Below are positions 1-7,689 of a DNA stretch of 64,000 nt, in pieces. Positions within the stretch are counted from its first letter, which is position 1, and each line of letters begins with the position of its first letter. Under the pieces are notes generated by a model. It was not told the DNA's origin, did not search any database, and saw only the letters and a program-made list of their open reading frames with translations. Source of the stretch: Vibrio galatheae (GTDB taxonomy: Bacteria; Pseudomonadota; Gammaproteobacteria; Enterobacterales; Vibrionaceae); assembly GCF_000967545.1 (NCBI RefSeq), contig NZ_JXXV01000016.1:124001-188000 (forward strand), in the 5' to 3' direction. The translations under genes were made by a program, and so were the position numbers.

Positions 1-38
1 ATGAGCATCCTTTGCTTTGTACAATGGAACAGGCATAA
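1..38 (+). CDS. clpS: ClpS, C-terminal end only (partial)
   Basis: The first 38 bases hold the last codons of an ORF entering from the left. Reading from base 3 gives EHPLLCTMEQA and a TAA at 36-38. This closely resembles the conserved ClpS C-terminus (E. coli ends EHPLLCTLEKA). ClpS is the adaptor that hands N-end-rule substrates to ClpA. The stop lies 41 nt before the clpA start, which is the usual clpS-clpA order. Only about 11 residues are visible, so the call rests on that short match plus synteny. Confidence 0.85.
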   Translation, partial: EHPLLCTMEQA

Positions 39-79
39 AGCTTGTTCGAACAACTTAGTTGTTCATTAAGGAGGTACTT

Positions 80-2350
80 ATGCTGAATAAAGAATTGGAG
101 TCGAGTCTAAACGGCGCTTTTGCACGCGCCCGAGATAAAAGACATGAGTTTATGACCGTCGAGCACCTCCTGTTAGCATTGCTAGAAAACGATGCTGCTC
201 GCGAGGCCCTGCAAGCGTGTCAGGCCGATATCGAATCCCTACGCGGGGAGCTCGATGTATTCATTGATCAAACAACGCCTCTCATCCCAGAGAACGACGA
301 AACTCGCGAAACGCAACCCACTTTGAGTTTTCAACGCGTTTTGCAACGAGCTGTGTTCCATGTTCAATCTTCAGGACGTAGTGAAGTCACAGGTGCGAAC
401 GTGCTAGTGGCTATTTTTAGCGAACAAGAATCTCACGCCGCGTATCTGCTGAAGAAAAATGATATTAGCCGTCTCGATATTGTTAACTTCATTTCTCATG
501 GAATTACCAAAGCATCTAGTTCGGGTGACGAGCACCCTTCTTCTGATTCTTTCGGTAGCGAAAGTGCAGAGGAGGCGGGTTCAGAAGAGCGCCTAGAAAG
601 CTTCGCGACCAATCTTAACCAATTGGCAAAACAAGGCCAGATAGATCCCCTGATTGGACGAGACAAAGAGCTTGAAAGAACGATTCAGGTGCTGTGTCGT
701 CGTCGTAAGAACAATCCACTATTGGTTGGGGAAGCAGGTGTTGGTAAAACCGCCATTGCAGAAGGGTTAGCGTGGCGAATTGTTGAAGGCCAAGTGCCAG
801 AAATTATTGCCGATAGTGTGATCTACTCTCTGGATATTGGTTCGCTATTGGCAGGGACCAAATACCGTGGCGACTTTGAGAAACGTTTTAAAGCGATATT
901 GAAGCAGCTTGAGAAAGAAGAAGACGCTATTCTATTTATCGATGAAATCCACACCATTATTGGTGCGGGGGCGGCATCGGGTGGTCAAGTTGACGCTGCA
1001 AACTTAATTAAACCTCTGCTAAGTAGCGGTAAGTTACGTTGTATCGGTTCAACTACCTACCAAGAGTACAGCAACATTTTTGAGAAAGAGCGTGCCTTGT
1101 CACGTCGCTTCCAAAAAATTGACATTGTCGAACCATCATTAGATGACACGACTAAGATCTTAATGGGTCTCAAACCTAAATATGAAGCGCATCATGAAGT
1201 TCGCTACACCAACAAAGCACTTCGTGCCGCGGTAGAGTTATCGGCGAAGTACATCAACGAGCGTCATCTTCCTGACAAAGCGATTGATGTTATTGACGAA
1301 GCCGGCGCGTGTAGTCGATTAGCGCCAGCAAGTCGTCGCAAAAAAACGGTAAGCGTTGCCGATATTGAGGCTATGGTTGCAAAAATGGCTCGGATTCCAG
1401 AGAAATCGGTCTCATCGTCAGATAAAGAAATTCTGCAAAATCTTGATAAGAAGATGAAAATGCTGGTGTTTGGTCAAGATGATGCGATTGATGTGCTGAG
1501 CGAAGCAATCAAGCTAACTCGTGCAGGCCTCGGTGCTGACAATAAGCCGGTTGGGTCGTTTTTATTTGCAGGCCCAACTGGGGTCGGTAAAACGGAGGTG
1601 ACCGTCCAGCTATCTAAACTGTTAGGTATTGAATTGCTGCGTTTTGATATGTCGGAATATGGCGAGCGCCATTCTGTGAGCCGTTTAATCGGTGCACCTC
1701 CTGGTTATGTTGGTTATGACCAAGGCGGTTTGTTGACCGATGCTGTGATTAAGCATCCACATTCTGTTGTGCTGTTGGATGAAATTGAAAAAGCGCACCC
1801 AGATATCTTTAACTTATTGTTGCAAGTTATGGATAACGGGACGCTGACGGACAACAATGGACGCAAAGCCGATTTTCGCAACGTGATCTTAGTAATGACG
1901 ACCAACGCGGGTGTTCAGGTGACAGAGAAAAAATCGATTGGCTTGATCCAACAAGATCACAGTCACGATGCGATGTCTGAAATCAAGAAAGTGTTCACGC
2001 CTGAGTTCCGTAACCGCCTTGATAACATCATTTGGTTCAATAGCCTAGATGAGCATGTCATTCACCAAGTGGTTGATAAGTTTATCGTAGAGCTTCAAGC
2101 GCAGCTTGATGTTCGTGGCGTATCACTTGAAGTGTCAGATGACGCTCGTCATTGGTTGGCATTGAAAGGCTACGATAAAGCTATGGGTGCACGTCCAATG
2201 GGTCGCGTAATCCAAGATGAACTTAAAAAACCGCTAGCGAACGAGCTGCTGTTTGGTTCACTGATAGATGGTGGTACGGTGAAGGTCGAATTAAAAGGTG
2301 ACGAACTTAAGTTTAAGTACTTAAGTGAGAAGGAAGCGGCAATTCACTAA
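80..2350 (+). CDS. clpA: ATP-dependent Clp protease ATP-binding subunit ClpA
   Basis: This is the Hsp100 unfoldase that feeds ClpP. The 756-aa product matches the usual length (758 in E. coli). It has an N-terminal Clp_N repeat domain of about 140 residues, an acidic linker, and two AAA+ modules. Walker A motifs are GEAGVGKT (K223) in D1 and GPTGVGKT (K504) in D2, with Walker B motifs LFIDEIH and [11 protein letters not shown]. An upstream in-frame TTG at 59 would add seven residues, but AAGGAGGT at 68-75 sits correctly for the ATG at 80, so that start is chosen. The gene follows clpS, whose product redirects ClpA to N-degron substrates. A strong hairpin terminator follows the stop. Confidence 0.97.
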   Translation: MLNKELESSLNGAFARARDKRHEFMTVEHLLLALLENDAAREALQACQADIESLRGELDVFIDQTTPLIPENDETRETQPTLSFQRVLQRAVFHVQSSGRSEVTGANVLVAIFSEQESHAAYLLKKNDISRLDIVNFISHGITKASSSGDEHPSSDSFGSESAEEAGSEERLESFATNLNQLAKQGQIDPLIGRDKELERTIQVLCRRRKNNPLLVGEAGVGKTAIAEGLAWRIVEGQVPEIIADSVIYSLDIGSLLAGTKYRGDFEKRFKAILKQLEKEEDAILFIDEIHTIIGAGAASGGQVDAANLIKPLLSSGKLRCIGSTTYQEYSNIFEKERALSRRFQKIDIVEPSLDDTTKILMGLKPKYEAHHEVRYTNKALRAAVELSAKYINERHLPDKAIDVIDEAGACSRLAPASRRKKTVSVADIEAMVAKMARIPEKSVSSSDKEILQNLDKKMKMLVFGQDDAIDVLSEAIKLTRAGLGADNKPVGSFLFAGPTGVGKTEVTVQLSKLLGIELLRFDMSEYGERHSVSRLIGAPPGYVGYDQGGLLTDAVIKHPHSVVLLDEIEKAHPDIFNLLLQVMDNGTLTDNNGRKADFRNVILVMTTNAGVQVTEKKSIGLIQQDHSHDAMSEIKKVFTPEFRNRLDNIIWFNSLDEHVIHQVVDKFIVELQAQLDVRGVSLEVSDDARHWLALKGYDKAMGARPMGRVIQDELKKPLANELLFGSLIDGGTVKVELKGDELKFKYLSEKEAAIH

Positions 2351-2365
2351 CCGTGACTAAAAATG

Positions 2366-2392
2366 AAGCCAGAGCAAATGCTCTGGCTTTTT
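2366..2392 (+). terminator. Rho-independent terminator after clpA
   Basis: A 10-bp perfect stem (AAGCCAGAGC with GCTCTGGCTT) and an AAAT loop are followed by a T run. The arms end in A and T runs on both sides, so it may also stop the convergent gene that ends at 2417. Confidence 0.9.
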
Positions 2393-2416
2393 AATGCGTG
2401 TTTGAAAACTATGTGC

Positions 2417-3052
2417 TTAGACGAAGACATTCTTGAGCACTAAGTAAGACTCTTCAACCTCTTGTGGGATGATTTGCTCAGTCTGAAAGCCCAGTGCGGG
2501 GTAATTCTTAACACGTTCAAAATCGCCGAGCATAGCGGTCACCGTTGTTTCTATATCTATGTCTTCATTGAAATAATCGCAGAATTCGCATTTTGGCGAA
2601 GTCACATAAATCCGCTCATAGGGTGCTGGCCATTGTTTGCTAAATGTAGCCAGCGTCCGTCTTTCCATATAAGGTTTCTGCACTAAGATAAAGCTGCGTA
2701 GCTCTATTCCTAGCGTTTGAGTCAAGTTATAGGTGAACCTAACGTTTTCCCCTGTGTTGCTCGCTTGGTCTTCAATGATGATGCAATCTGCGGGAACATC
2801 CATATCGCGCGCGATGTGAGCAAAGGTTTGTGCTTCTGTTGATTCAAACACGCCTTCGGTCAGTCGGCCAATACCACCAGAAAAAATCAATTTGTCTGCC
2901 CAGCCTTCGAGAAAGAGTTGTGCAGCGTGCTCGGCGACTCTGACATCATTGCTTCCGAGCACAAAGATACAGTCAGATTTTTCAATCTTGTCTGAGAGCT
3001 GCATGTAAGACCATAGACGCTCGATATGTTGATACAGCTTAAGTTGACCCAT
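2417..3052 (-). CDS. YdcF-like DUF218 domain protein
   Basis: A 211-aa protein with the DUF218/YdcF layout: a strand ending CIFVLGSND near residue 30, then KLIFSGG near 54-60, an acidic ED-x-A-S-x-NTGEN segment near 98-106, and a FILVQKPYMERR segment near 141-152. In this family the GG and N-T-x-E-N motifs form a Rossmann-like nucleotide pocket; E. coli YdcF binds S-adenosylmethionine in vitro. No signal peptide or membrane segment is seen, unlike the vancomycin-sensitivity SanA/ElyC relatives. It lies 17 nt downstream of the epimerase gene on the same strand, so the two are probably cotranscribed. The physiological role is unknown. Confidence 0.8.
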   Translation of the reverse strand: MGQLKLYQHIERLWSYMQLSDKIEKSDCIFVLGSNDVRVAEHAAQLFLEGWADKLIFSGGIGRLTEGVFESTEAQTFAHIARDMDVPADCIIIEDQASNTGENVRFTYNLTQTLGIELRSFILVQKPYMERRTLATFSKQWPAPYERIYVTSPKCEFCDYFNEDIDIETTVTAMLGDFERVKNYPALGFQTEQIIPQEVEESYLVLKNVFV

Positions 3053-3069
3053 AAATATCTCTCTGGTGA

Positions 3070-3891
3070 TTACACAAGTTCTAACGTGTGTTTAAAATGG
3101 AAACGATAACCTAGTTCGCTGAGTTTATTGGCAACGATGCGTTTGTCGGCTTGTTGAGTTATCGGAGGCAACGGCTCTGCCGACCCTACCGCATTTAAGG
3201 CCGCCTGATAAAACTCAGCTTTGCTGACGGTATTGGGTGTTGTTGCGTTTACGGTTGTTGATATATCAGTAAGCGCCATAAAACTGATTGCTCCAATGGC
3301 ATCTTGCAGATGAATCATATTTGCTGGTGCTTTCTGGCTAACTTGTTTCAGTTTGCTGGCAAATCTGGCTGGGTGACGATTCGGACCAACCAAACCACTA
3401 CAGCGGACAATTGCGAAATTGAGTCCTGAACTAATGAGTGCCTCTTCAGCGCGTAGCATGATTGTACCATTATCACTAAAAAGGGGATTTTGCTCCGCTT
3501 GGGCTAAAGTCGCATCCTCTTCGACCATATCGGTGGCCAGTGATGGATACACAGTTGTTGAACTGACCATGACGACACGTTTGGCTTTACTCTCTTTAGC
3601 TGCTTCAATCAGAGCTTTCCAGTGATGCAGATACTGATCTCCAGCCCCTTTACGAAAACCGGGAGGAAAACAGCCAATAACGATTTCACTTGCTGTGGCT
3701 GTTAAGTGCTGACTCAGTTCTGTTGCGCCTTGATTTAAATCACATCTAAAACCGTCTACACCAGATTGCGTGAGCGCCTCAACACCTTCAGATGTTGTCT
3801 TACTAACGTAAACTTTGTGCCCGATAGAGGAAAGGTATTGACCTAGGGGCTTACCAAGCCAGCCACCACCAATAATTGAAATTGTTTTCAT
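3070..3891 (-). CDS. NAD(P)-dependent epimerase/dehydratase-like protein (YeeZ-type)
   Basis: A 273-aa Rossmann-fold protein. The N-terminus has a dinucleotide-binding glycine motif (IIGGGWLGKPLG, residues 6-17), followed by a mid-region MVSSTTVYP segment typical of extended SDR sugar-nucleotide epimerases. It resembles E. coli YeeZ, whose substrate is unknown. The canonical YxxxK pair is not obvious, so catalysis cannot be assigned. It is the first gene of a probable two-gene minus-strand unit with the DUF218 gene. Confidence 0.75.
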   Translation of the reverse strand: MKTISIIGGGWLGKPLGQYLSSIGHKVYVSKTTSEGVEALTQSGVDGFRCDLNQGATELSQHLTATASEIVIGCFPPGFRKGAGDQYLHHWKALIEAAKESKAKRVVMVSSTTVYPSLATDMVEEDATLAQAEQNPLFSDNGTIMLRAEEALISSGLNFAIVRCSGLVGPNRHPARFASKLKQVSQKAPANMIHLQDAIGAISFMALTDISTTVNATTPNTVSKAEFYQAALNAVGSAEPLPPITQQADKRIVANKLSELGYRFHFKHTLELV

Positions 3892-4248
3892 GCTATTTCC
3901 TATAAGCTCTCAGACTTAGTCGGCAACAAGGTATATTGCTCAGCAGTCTGTCGTGCAGAATTAAGCTACTTTTGCATGTCTTAAGGCTGACTACAAGGCG
4001 TAACCTAGAGTGAAATATTATCCGCTTAAACATACGCTTGTGGGGCTGGGTAATAATTGTGGCTGAAAGTGTGAAACTAAAGGGGGCTAAAAAAGGTTAG
4101 AAAGGGGATTTGTTGCGATACCACGCCAAGAGACTGGCGTGATATCAATGCAGAAAAAAAACATATTGCAGAACTAACATCGCGTAAGGAGCCATTGGAG
4201 CTCTCATTTCCTTTATGCCGACTTTTTCCGCTGAGCTTTGCTAATCAT
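3892..4248. other. Intergenic stretch with one unexplained inverted repeat
   Basis: No ORF with a ribosome site is convincing here. The visible structure is a 30-nt imperfect dyad at 4117-4146: arms GATACCACGCC and GGCGTGATATC (10 of 11 pairs) around an 8-nt spacer. Neither strand has a U run after it, so it is not a standard terminator. It could be an operator or part of an untranslated RNA. The rest is featureless AT-rich sequence. Confidence 0.4.
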
Positions 4249-4482
4249 TCAGCTGGTCAGAACCCTCAGTGTTTTGTCGGCATGTTCGGCCATTTCGATA
4301 CCTTCGTCAGTCAGGTAGCCCCCGTCTGGTAAAGTACACAGTCCTTTTTCATATAGGCGTTGTACCGCTTCTTGCATCTCTTTTGACGCATCATGATGGA
4401 CTTTAATTCCTGTTGCGGAACTGCTGATATCAAATTGAAGCAAAAGGTTAAGTTCGGACATATGCTCAGGCGTAAATTTCAT
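4249..4482 (-). CDS. TIGR02647-type small conserved protein
   Basis: A 77-aa soluble protein with a helical, winged-helix-like pattern. The segment from MKFTPEHMSELNLLLQFD through KGLCTLPDGGYLTDEGIEMAEHAD fits the small gammaproteobacterial family TIGR02647 as I remember it. The '-LYEKGLCTLPDGGYLTDEG-' part looks like a winged-helix recognition helix plus wing, so nucleic-acid binding is possible but unproven. AAAGGAT precedes the ATG. It appears monocistronic. Confidence 0.65.
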   Translation of the reverse strand: MKFTPEHMSELNLLLQFDISSSATGIKVHHDASKEMQEAVQRLYEKGLCTLPDGGYLTDEGIEMAEHADKTLRVLTS

Positions 4483-4948
4483 ATTCGAATCCTTTTAGAA
4501 AGTTCTGTTTTCAACTTAATCATGAAGTTACTAATCGGCAATATTACAAGTTGAGAAGTGTTAGCTATCCCTTACTTTCTCTTACGGATTCACTAGGGTT
4601 GTTCAGGAGTTGCTCAATCTCAGTTTGATTGGATCAGAATCAAAGAATATTGTCAGAGACGCTATTTACCCCTGTTTAATATCGATTACGAATAATGGTT
4701 GTCTTTAATATAAGTAATGAAACTAAAGTGAATGTGGGAAATCACTGGGCTAGAGAGACTTGATTCTAACTGTTTGAAAAATAGTGACTAATTGGCCTTG
4801 AAATGGCTGGTTAACTCAGCCTTACAACTCTACTAGAGCAGAAATTTAGCTGGCGTATTGCTAACTGAAAAAACATTTTTGTTTGTGTGGTTAATTAAGG
4901 CTTGAAATTGAATAAAAATCGAGTGATTATCCGCCACCATTCTTTTAA
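4483..4948. other. Divergent intergenic region upstream of the FocA-type gene
   Basis: A 466-bp AT-rich region separates the divergent TIGR02647 gene and the formate channel gene, so it must hold both promoters. I see a short dyad at 4805-4821 (GGCTG and CAGCC around a GTTAACT core) and several TTGA-rich stretches. No perfect FNR box (TTGAT-N4-ATCAA) or clear -35/-10 pair can be assigned. No additional ORF is supported. Confidence 0.35.
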
Positions 4949-5818
4949 ATGTTGCAAAATGTTTCACCCATGATGAACTTTAACCACCAGTTTGACTCTT
5001 TACTTCCACCACAAATGGCAGAGCGCGCAGCGGAAATCGGCGTTGGCAAAGCGACTAAAGATCCGGCGAAAACCTTTTTACTTGCTATCTCTGCTGGCCT
5101 TCATATTGGTATTGCCTTTGTTTTCTACACTGTGGTGACAACCGGTGCCGGCGACTTGCCTTGGGGGATTACGCGATTAATTGGTGGTTTAGCCTTCAGC
5201 CTAGGTCTTATCTTGGTGGTTGTCACAGGTGGTGAGCTGTTCACCAGTTCAGTACTAACCTTAGTAGCAAGAGCCAGTGGTAAAATCAGTTGGGGAACAT
5301 TAATTAAGCACTGGGCCGTGGTCTACGCAGGTAACCTTGCTGGTGCGTTGCTATTGGTTATTTGCATGTTACTAACCAAACAGTACATGTTCGATCATGG
5401 TCAGGTCGGGCTCAACGCGATGGCGATATCGCAGCACAAACTCCATCACACCTTTATCTCGGCTGTTGCGCTTGGTGTCATGTGTAACGTTCTGGTGTGT
5501 ATTGCTGTGTGGATGACATTCAGTGGTCGCACTTTAACCGACAAGATTGCGGTTATGATCTTACCGGTTGCGATGTTTGTTTCAGCGGGATTTGAACACT
5601 GTATCGCCAATATGTTTCAGGTACCAATGGCGATTGGTATTAAGAACTTTGCGCCTGCAGAGTTCTGGCAAACGACAGGGGCAAGTATCGCAGATTACGC
5701 TGATCTCAATATGCTTGACTTTGTGCTCAATAATCTTGTTCCCGTGACCTTAGGGAACATTATTGGCGGGGGCGTCTTCGTTGGTATGTGGTATTGGTTA
5801 ATCTATTTGCGCGACTAA
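4949..5818 (+). CDS. Formate/nitrite transporter family channel (FocA-like)
   Basis: A 289-aa inner-membrane protein of the FNT family, close to FocA length (285 in E. coli). It shows six hydrophobic segments and family motifs: the VVTGGELFTSS segment near residues 90-100, a central KHWAVVYAGNLAGA segment, and FEHCIANMF near 210-218, which carries the conserved pore histidine (F-E-H-x-I/V-A-N). FNT channels pass formate or nitrite across the inner membrane. No pflB or other formate gene is adjacent, so substrate is inferred from family. The start is uncertain: ATGs at 4949, 4970 and 4973 all lack a good ribosome site, and 4973 (MNFNHQF) looks most family-like. Confidence 0.85.
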   Translation: MLQNVSPMMNFNHQFDSLLPPQMAERAAEIGVGKATKDPAKTFLLAISAGLHIGIAFVFYTVVTTGAGDLPWGITRLIGGLAFSLGLILVVVTGGELFTSSVLTLVARASGKISWGTLIKHWAVVYAGNLAGALLLVICMLLTKQYMFDHGQVGLNAMAISQHKLHHTFISAVALGVMCNVLVCIAVWMTFSGRTLTDKIAVMILPVAMFVSAGFEHCIANMFQVPMAIGIKNFAPAEFWQTTGASIADYADLNMLDFVLNNLVPVTLGNIIGGGVFVGMWYWLIYLRD

Positions 5819-5839
5819 ACCAACAGCGGATTTATACCT

Positions 5840-5864
5840 AGGCTCACCGAAAGTGGGCCTTTTT
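5840..5864 (+). terminator. Terminator of the FocA-type gene
   Basis: Stem AGGCTCAC with GTGGGCCT (one G-U pair) and a CGAAA loop, followed by TTTTT. It touches the stop codon of the small convergent ORF at 5863. Confidence 0.75.
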
Positions 5865-6003
5865 AATGCCAATAATTTGTTTCCGATGTATATATTTCTT
5901 CAGTCGAGACGACTTCCTGTGGCTGCGCGATCAACCAGTCTTGAATATTACCAAGGTCGAGTTCTTGTAATTCCAATTCGTAGACATCGTTTGTCATTTG
6001 CAT
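5863..6003 (-). CDS. 46-aa acidic hypothetical small protein
   Basis: A short ORF with a good AAGGAG box 6 nt before its ATG at 6003. The predicted product starts MQMTNDVYELELQELDLG and ends TSETNYWH. It is strongly acidic, has no signal peptide or membrane helix, and no family is recognised. The ribosome site and the compact placement before the convergent terminator favour a real gene. The alternating acidic/leucine leader-like sequence recalls peptide-precursor leaders, but no modification enzyme or transporter lies nearby, so I do not assign such a role. Confidence 0.55.
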   Translation of the reverse strand: MQMTNDVYELELQELDLGNIQDWLIAQPQEVVSTEEIYTSETNYWH

Positions 6004-6165
6004 AATGCACTCCTTTGCTGGTTAGGCTCTTAAGCTAGGGGCTTGGCGTGACAGGTTTATTACACGTGATGAATTAATTGATATGCGTATGAATGCAAAG
6101 AAAATTTTTGTTAAGAATTTACTTGAAATCTGGATAGACCAGTTGTTTCCTAGGTATCACCACGG

Positions 6166-6188
6166 TTATCCACAGAATCTGTGGATAA
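6166..6188. promoter_or_regulatory. Inverted pair of perfect DnaA boxes
   Basis: TTATCCACA at 6166-6174 and its exact reverse complement TGTGGATAA at 6180-6188 are separated by 5 bp. Together they form a 23-bp dyad with 11-bp arms. TTATCCACA is the high-affinity DnaA box of the consensus TTATNCACA. The pair lies in the 215-bp gap between the small ORF at 5863-6003 and the end of the FetB-type gene, away from any gene known to be DnaA-controlled. It could titrate DnaA, regulate the small ORF, or be coincidental. DnaA binding is inference. Confidence 0.6.
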
Positions 6189-6218
6189 AATCAAGGTAAC
6201 GAATAACTCAAATCCTGC

Positions 6219-7013
6219 TTAGTGAGAGGGGTTGATGCGCACCAATATTTTGCCCTCACTATTGATGCATTTTGACAGGGTGAGATGCAACGCAAGCGTA
6301 ACGGATAAGGTGAGCATGATGAAGATAGCAACCATGATCATGATCTGATACTTGATAGCGACAATTGGGCTTGCACCAGCGAGGATCTGCCCGGTCATCA
6401 TCCCAGGTAGGGTGACTAATCCGCTGGTGGTCATAGTTGCGAGTGTTGGTGCAAGAGAGCGACGGATAGCATCTTGCACAAAGGGTAACGTAGCGTATCT
6501 TGGGGAAGCGCCTAAAGAAATGGCCGCTTCATACTCGCTTTTTCGCTCATCCAGAGCAGTGAAAAAACTTTGTAAAGCGACAATGTTGCCACTCATTGAA
6601 TTACCTAACAGCATCCCAGCGAGTGGGATAAGGTATTGGGCACTGTACAAAGGCTGTGGCTGTATGATGAGCAGTGAGATAATTGCCAACATAGGGATCA
6701 GCGTTGCAGCTAACGCTATTGAGACAGGTAACAGTAGCACTTTTTTGGGCAACTGAGTTTTGTTGATAATCGCACTCGCTCCAATCACGGTCATAAGAGC
6801 TAGCCACAGAAGGTTAAAAAATAGACTGTTTAATTGAAAAAGGTACTCAAGATAAACACCCACTAACAGCAGTTGAATTGCCATGCGCACTACACTGACT
6901 AGCGCTTCTTTGGCCAAATTGAGTTGATAGTAATGATTAATCCACAGTGGTATCACTAATAGGCTGAAAAATAGCCCAAGTACTGGCCAGGATATGTCCG
7001 CAACCCCCTCCAT
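6219..7013 (-). CDS. FetB-type ABC transporter permease (UPF0014 family)
   Basis: A 264-aa polytopic inner-membrane protein of the UPF0014/FetB (YbbM) family. It has about seven hydrophobic segments and the family core: IPLAGMLLGNSMSGN near residue 130, a YEAAISLGASPRYA segment that couples to the ATPase, and GLVTLPGMMTGQILAGASP near 198-216. In E. coli FetAB exports iron and supports oxidative-stress resistance. No fetA ATPase gene lies next to it: upstream is the divergent tor region, and downstream are only the DnaA-box pair and the small ORF. It must therefore use an ATPase encoded elsewhere. AAGGAG precedes the start codon. Confidence 0.85.
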   Translation of the reverse strand: MEGVADISWPVLGLFFSLLVIPLWINHYYQLNLAKEALVSVVRMAIQLLLVGVYLEYLFQLNSLFFNLLWLALMTVIGASAIINKTQLPKKVLLLPVSIALAATLIPMLAIISLLIIQPQPLYSAQYLIPLAGMLLGNSMSGNIVALQSFFTALDERKSEYEAAISLGASPRYATLPFVQDAIRRSLAPTLATMTTSGLVTLPGMMTGQILAGASPIVAIKYQIMIMVAIFIMLTLSVTLALHLTLSKCINSEGKILVRINPSH

Positions 7014-7228
7014 ATACGCTCCTTTTTACCGCTAAATATTGTCTGCGAAATAGTGCTTTCTTCACTCAATTAGGTATCGAATATTCAGTTTGATACCCAT
7101 CTAAAATGAAACATTTTGCTTACATTTGAAACGGTTTTACTCGTCGAATTACTGTTTCACCAACTCTCCATTGTTGCACTTTGTTGTGGGAATGTATTTA
7201 AAAATGGCTGCGTGTTGCCATTTTGTTT

Positions 7229-7248
7229 CTGTTCATAATCATTCATAT
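7229..7248 (+). promoter_or_regulatory. Tandem tor-box-like decamers upstream of torECA
   Basis: Two adjacent decamers, CTGTTCATAA and TCATTCATAT, match the E. coli TorR tor-box consensus CTGTTCATAT at 9 and 8 of 10 positions. They lie about 200 bp before torE. TorR is the response regulator of TMAO-induced torCAD expression in enterics, so the same control is inferred here. A TATATA-rich -10-like stretch follows near 7260. The remainder of the gene-free interval 7014-7451 shows no other convincing site. A 67-codon ORF across it is judged spurious. Confidence 0.55.
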
Positions 7249-7451
7249 TTTCAGGTAATTTTATATATAAAAACACGATTGAATACATCTCTGGATGAGC
7301 TCAAAAAAGAGCGAAATAACAAGTGGTGAAAGGACTTATTTGATTGAACCTTACAAAGAGTATGGTCTAATGCTTTCAATTAAAGATAGTTAAAAAACTG
7401 GCTCAATCACAAGAGCCTAGAAAATGCACTAGATACGAAATAGGCAAATGT

Positions 7452-7631
7452 ATGAATGATGTTAACAAAATCGAGAGCGGTGAAAAACGTTCTCTGGAGT
7501 GGAAGTCATTTCTCTTCATCGCGGTTGTTCTCTTTCCAGTTTTGAGTGTGGCGTTCGTCGGCGGATACGGATTCCTAGTTTGGATGCTCCAAGTATTCGT
7601 CATGGGCCCACCAGGCGCACACGGCATGTAA
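7452..7631 (+). CDS. torE: TorE/NapE-family small membrane protein
   Basis: A 59-aa protein too short for routine ORF calls. It has a charged N-terminus (residues 1-17), one transmembrane helix (about 19-48, FLFIAVVLFPVLSVAFVGGY) and a short MGPPGAHGM tail. This matches the TorE/NapE family found ahead of torC in vibrio and Shewanella TMAO reductase operons. Its precise role is not established. The ribosome site is weak (AGGC). The gene heads torECA and is followed by a 58-nt gap that contains the poly-C tract. Confidence 0.85.
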   Translation: MNDVNKIESGEKRSLEWKSFLFIAVVLFPVLSVAFVGGYGFLVWMLQVFVMGPPGAHGM

Positions 7632-7651
7632 GCCGTTCACTGAGCTCAATT

Positions 7652-7663
7652 CCCCCCCCCCCC
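7652..7663 (+). repeat. Homopolymer tract of 12 cytosines between torE and torC
   Basis: An uninterrupted run of 12 C lies 20 nt after the torE stop and 26 nt before the torC ATG. It is outside coding sequence. Such runs slip during replication and are used as phase-variation tracts in other bacteria. Here a length change would alter only leader spacing or structure, or promoter spacing if one exists there. The exact count may also be a sequencing uncertainty. Confidence 0.9.
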
Positions 7664-7689
7664 ATTTTCAAAAAGTTTTAAGAGAGCAA

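Noticed and set aside
7126-7329. 67-codon plus-strand ORF between fetB and torE
   Set aside because: No ribosome site, low-complexity product, and it overlaps the tor-box-like repeats and likely promoter.
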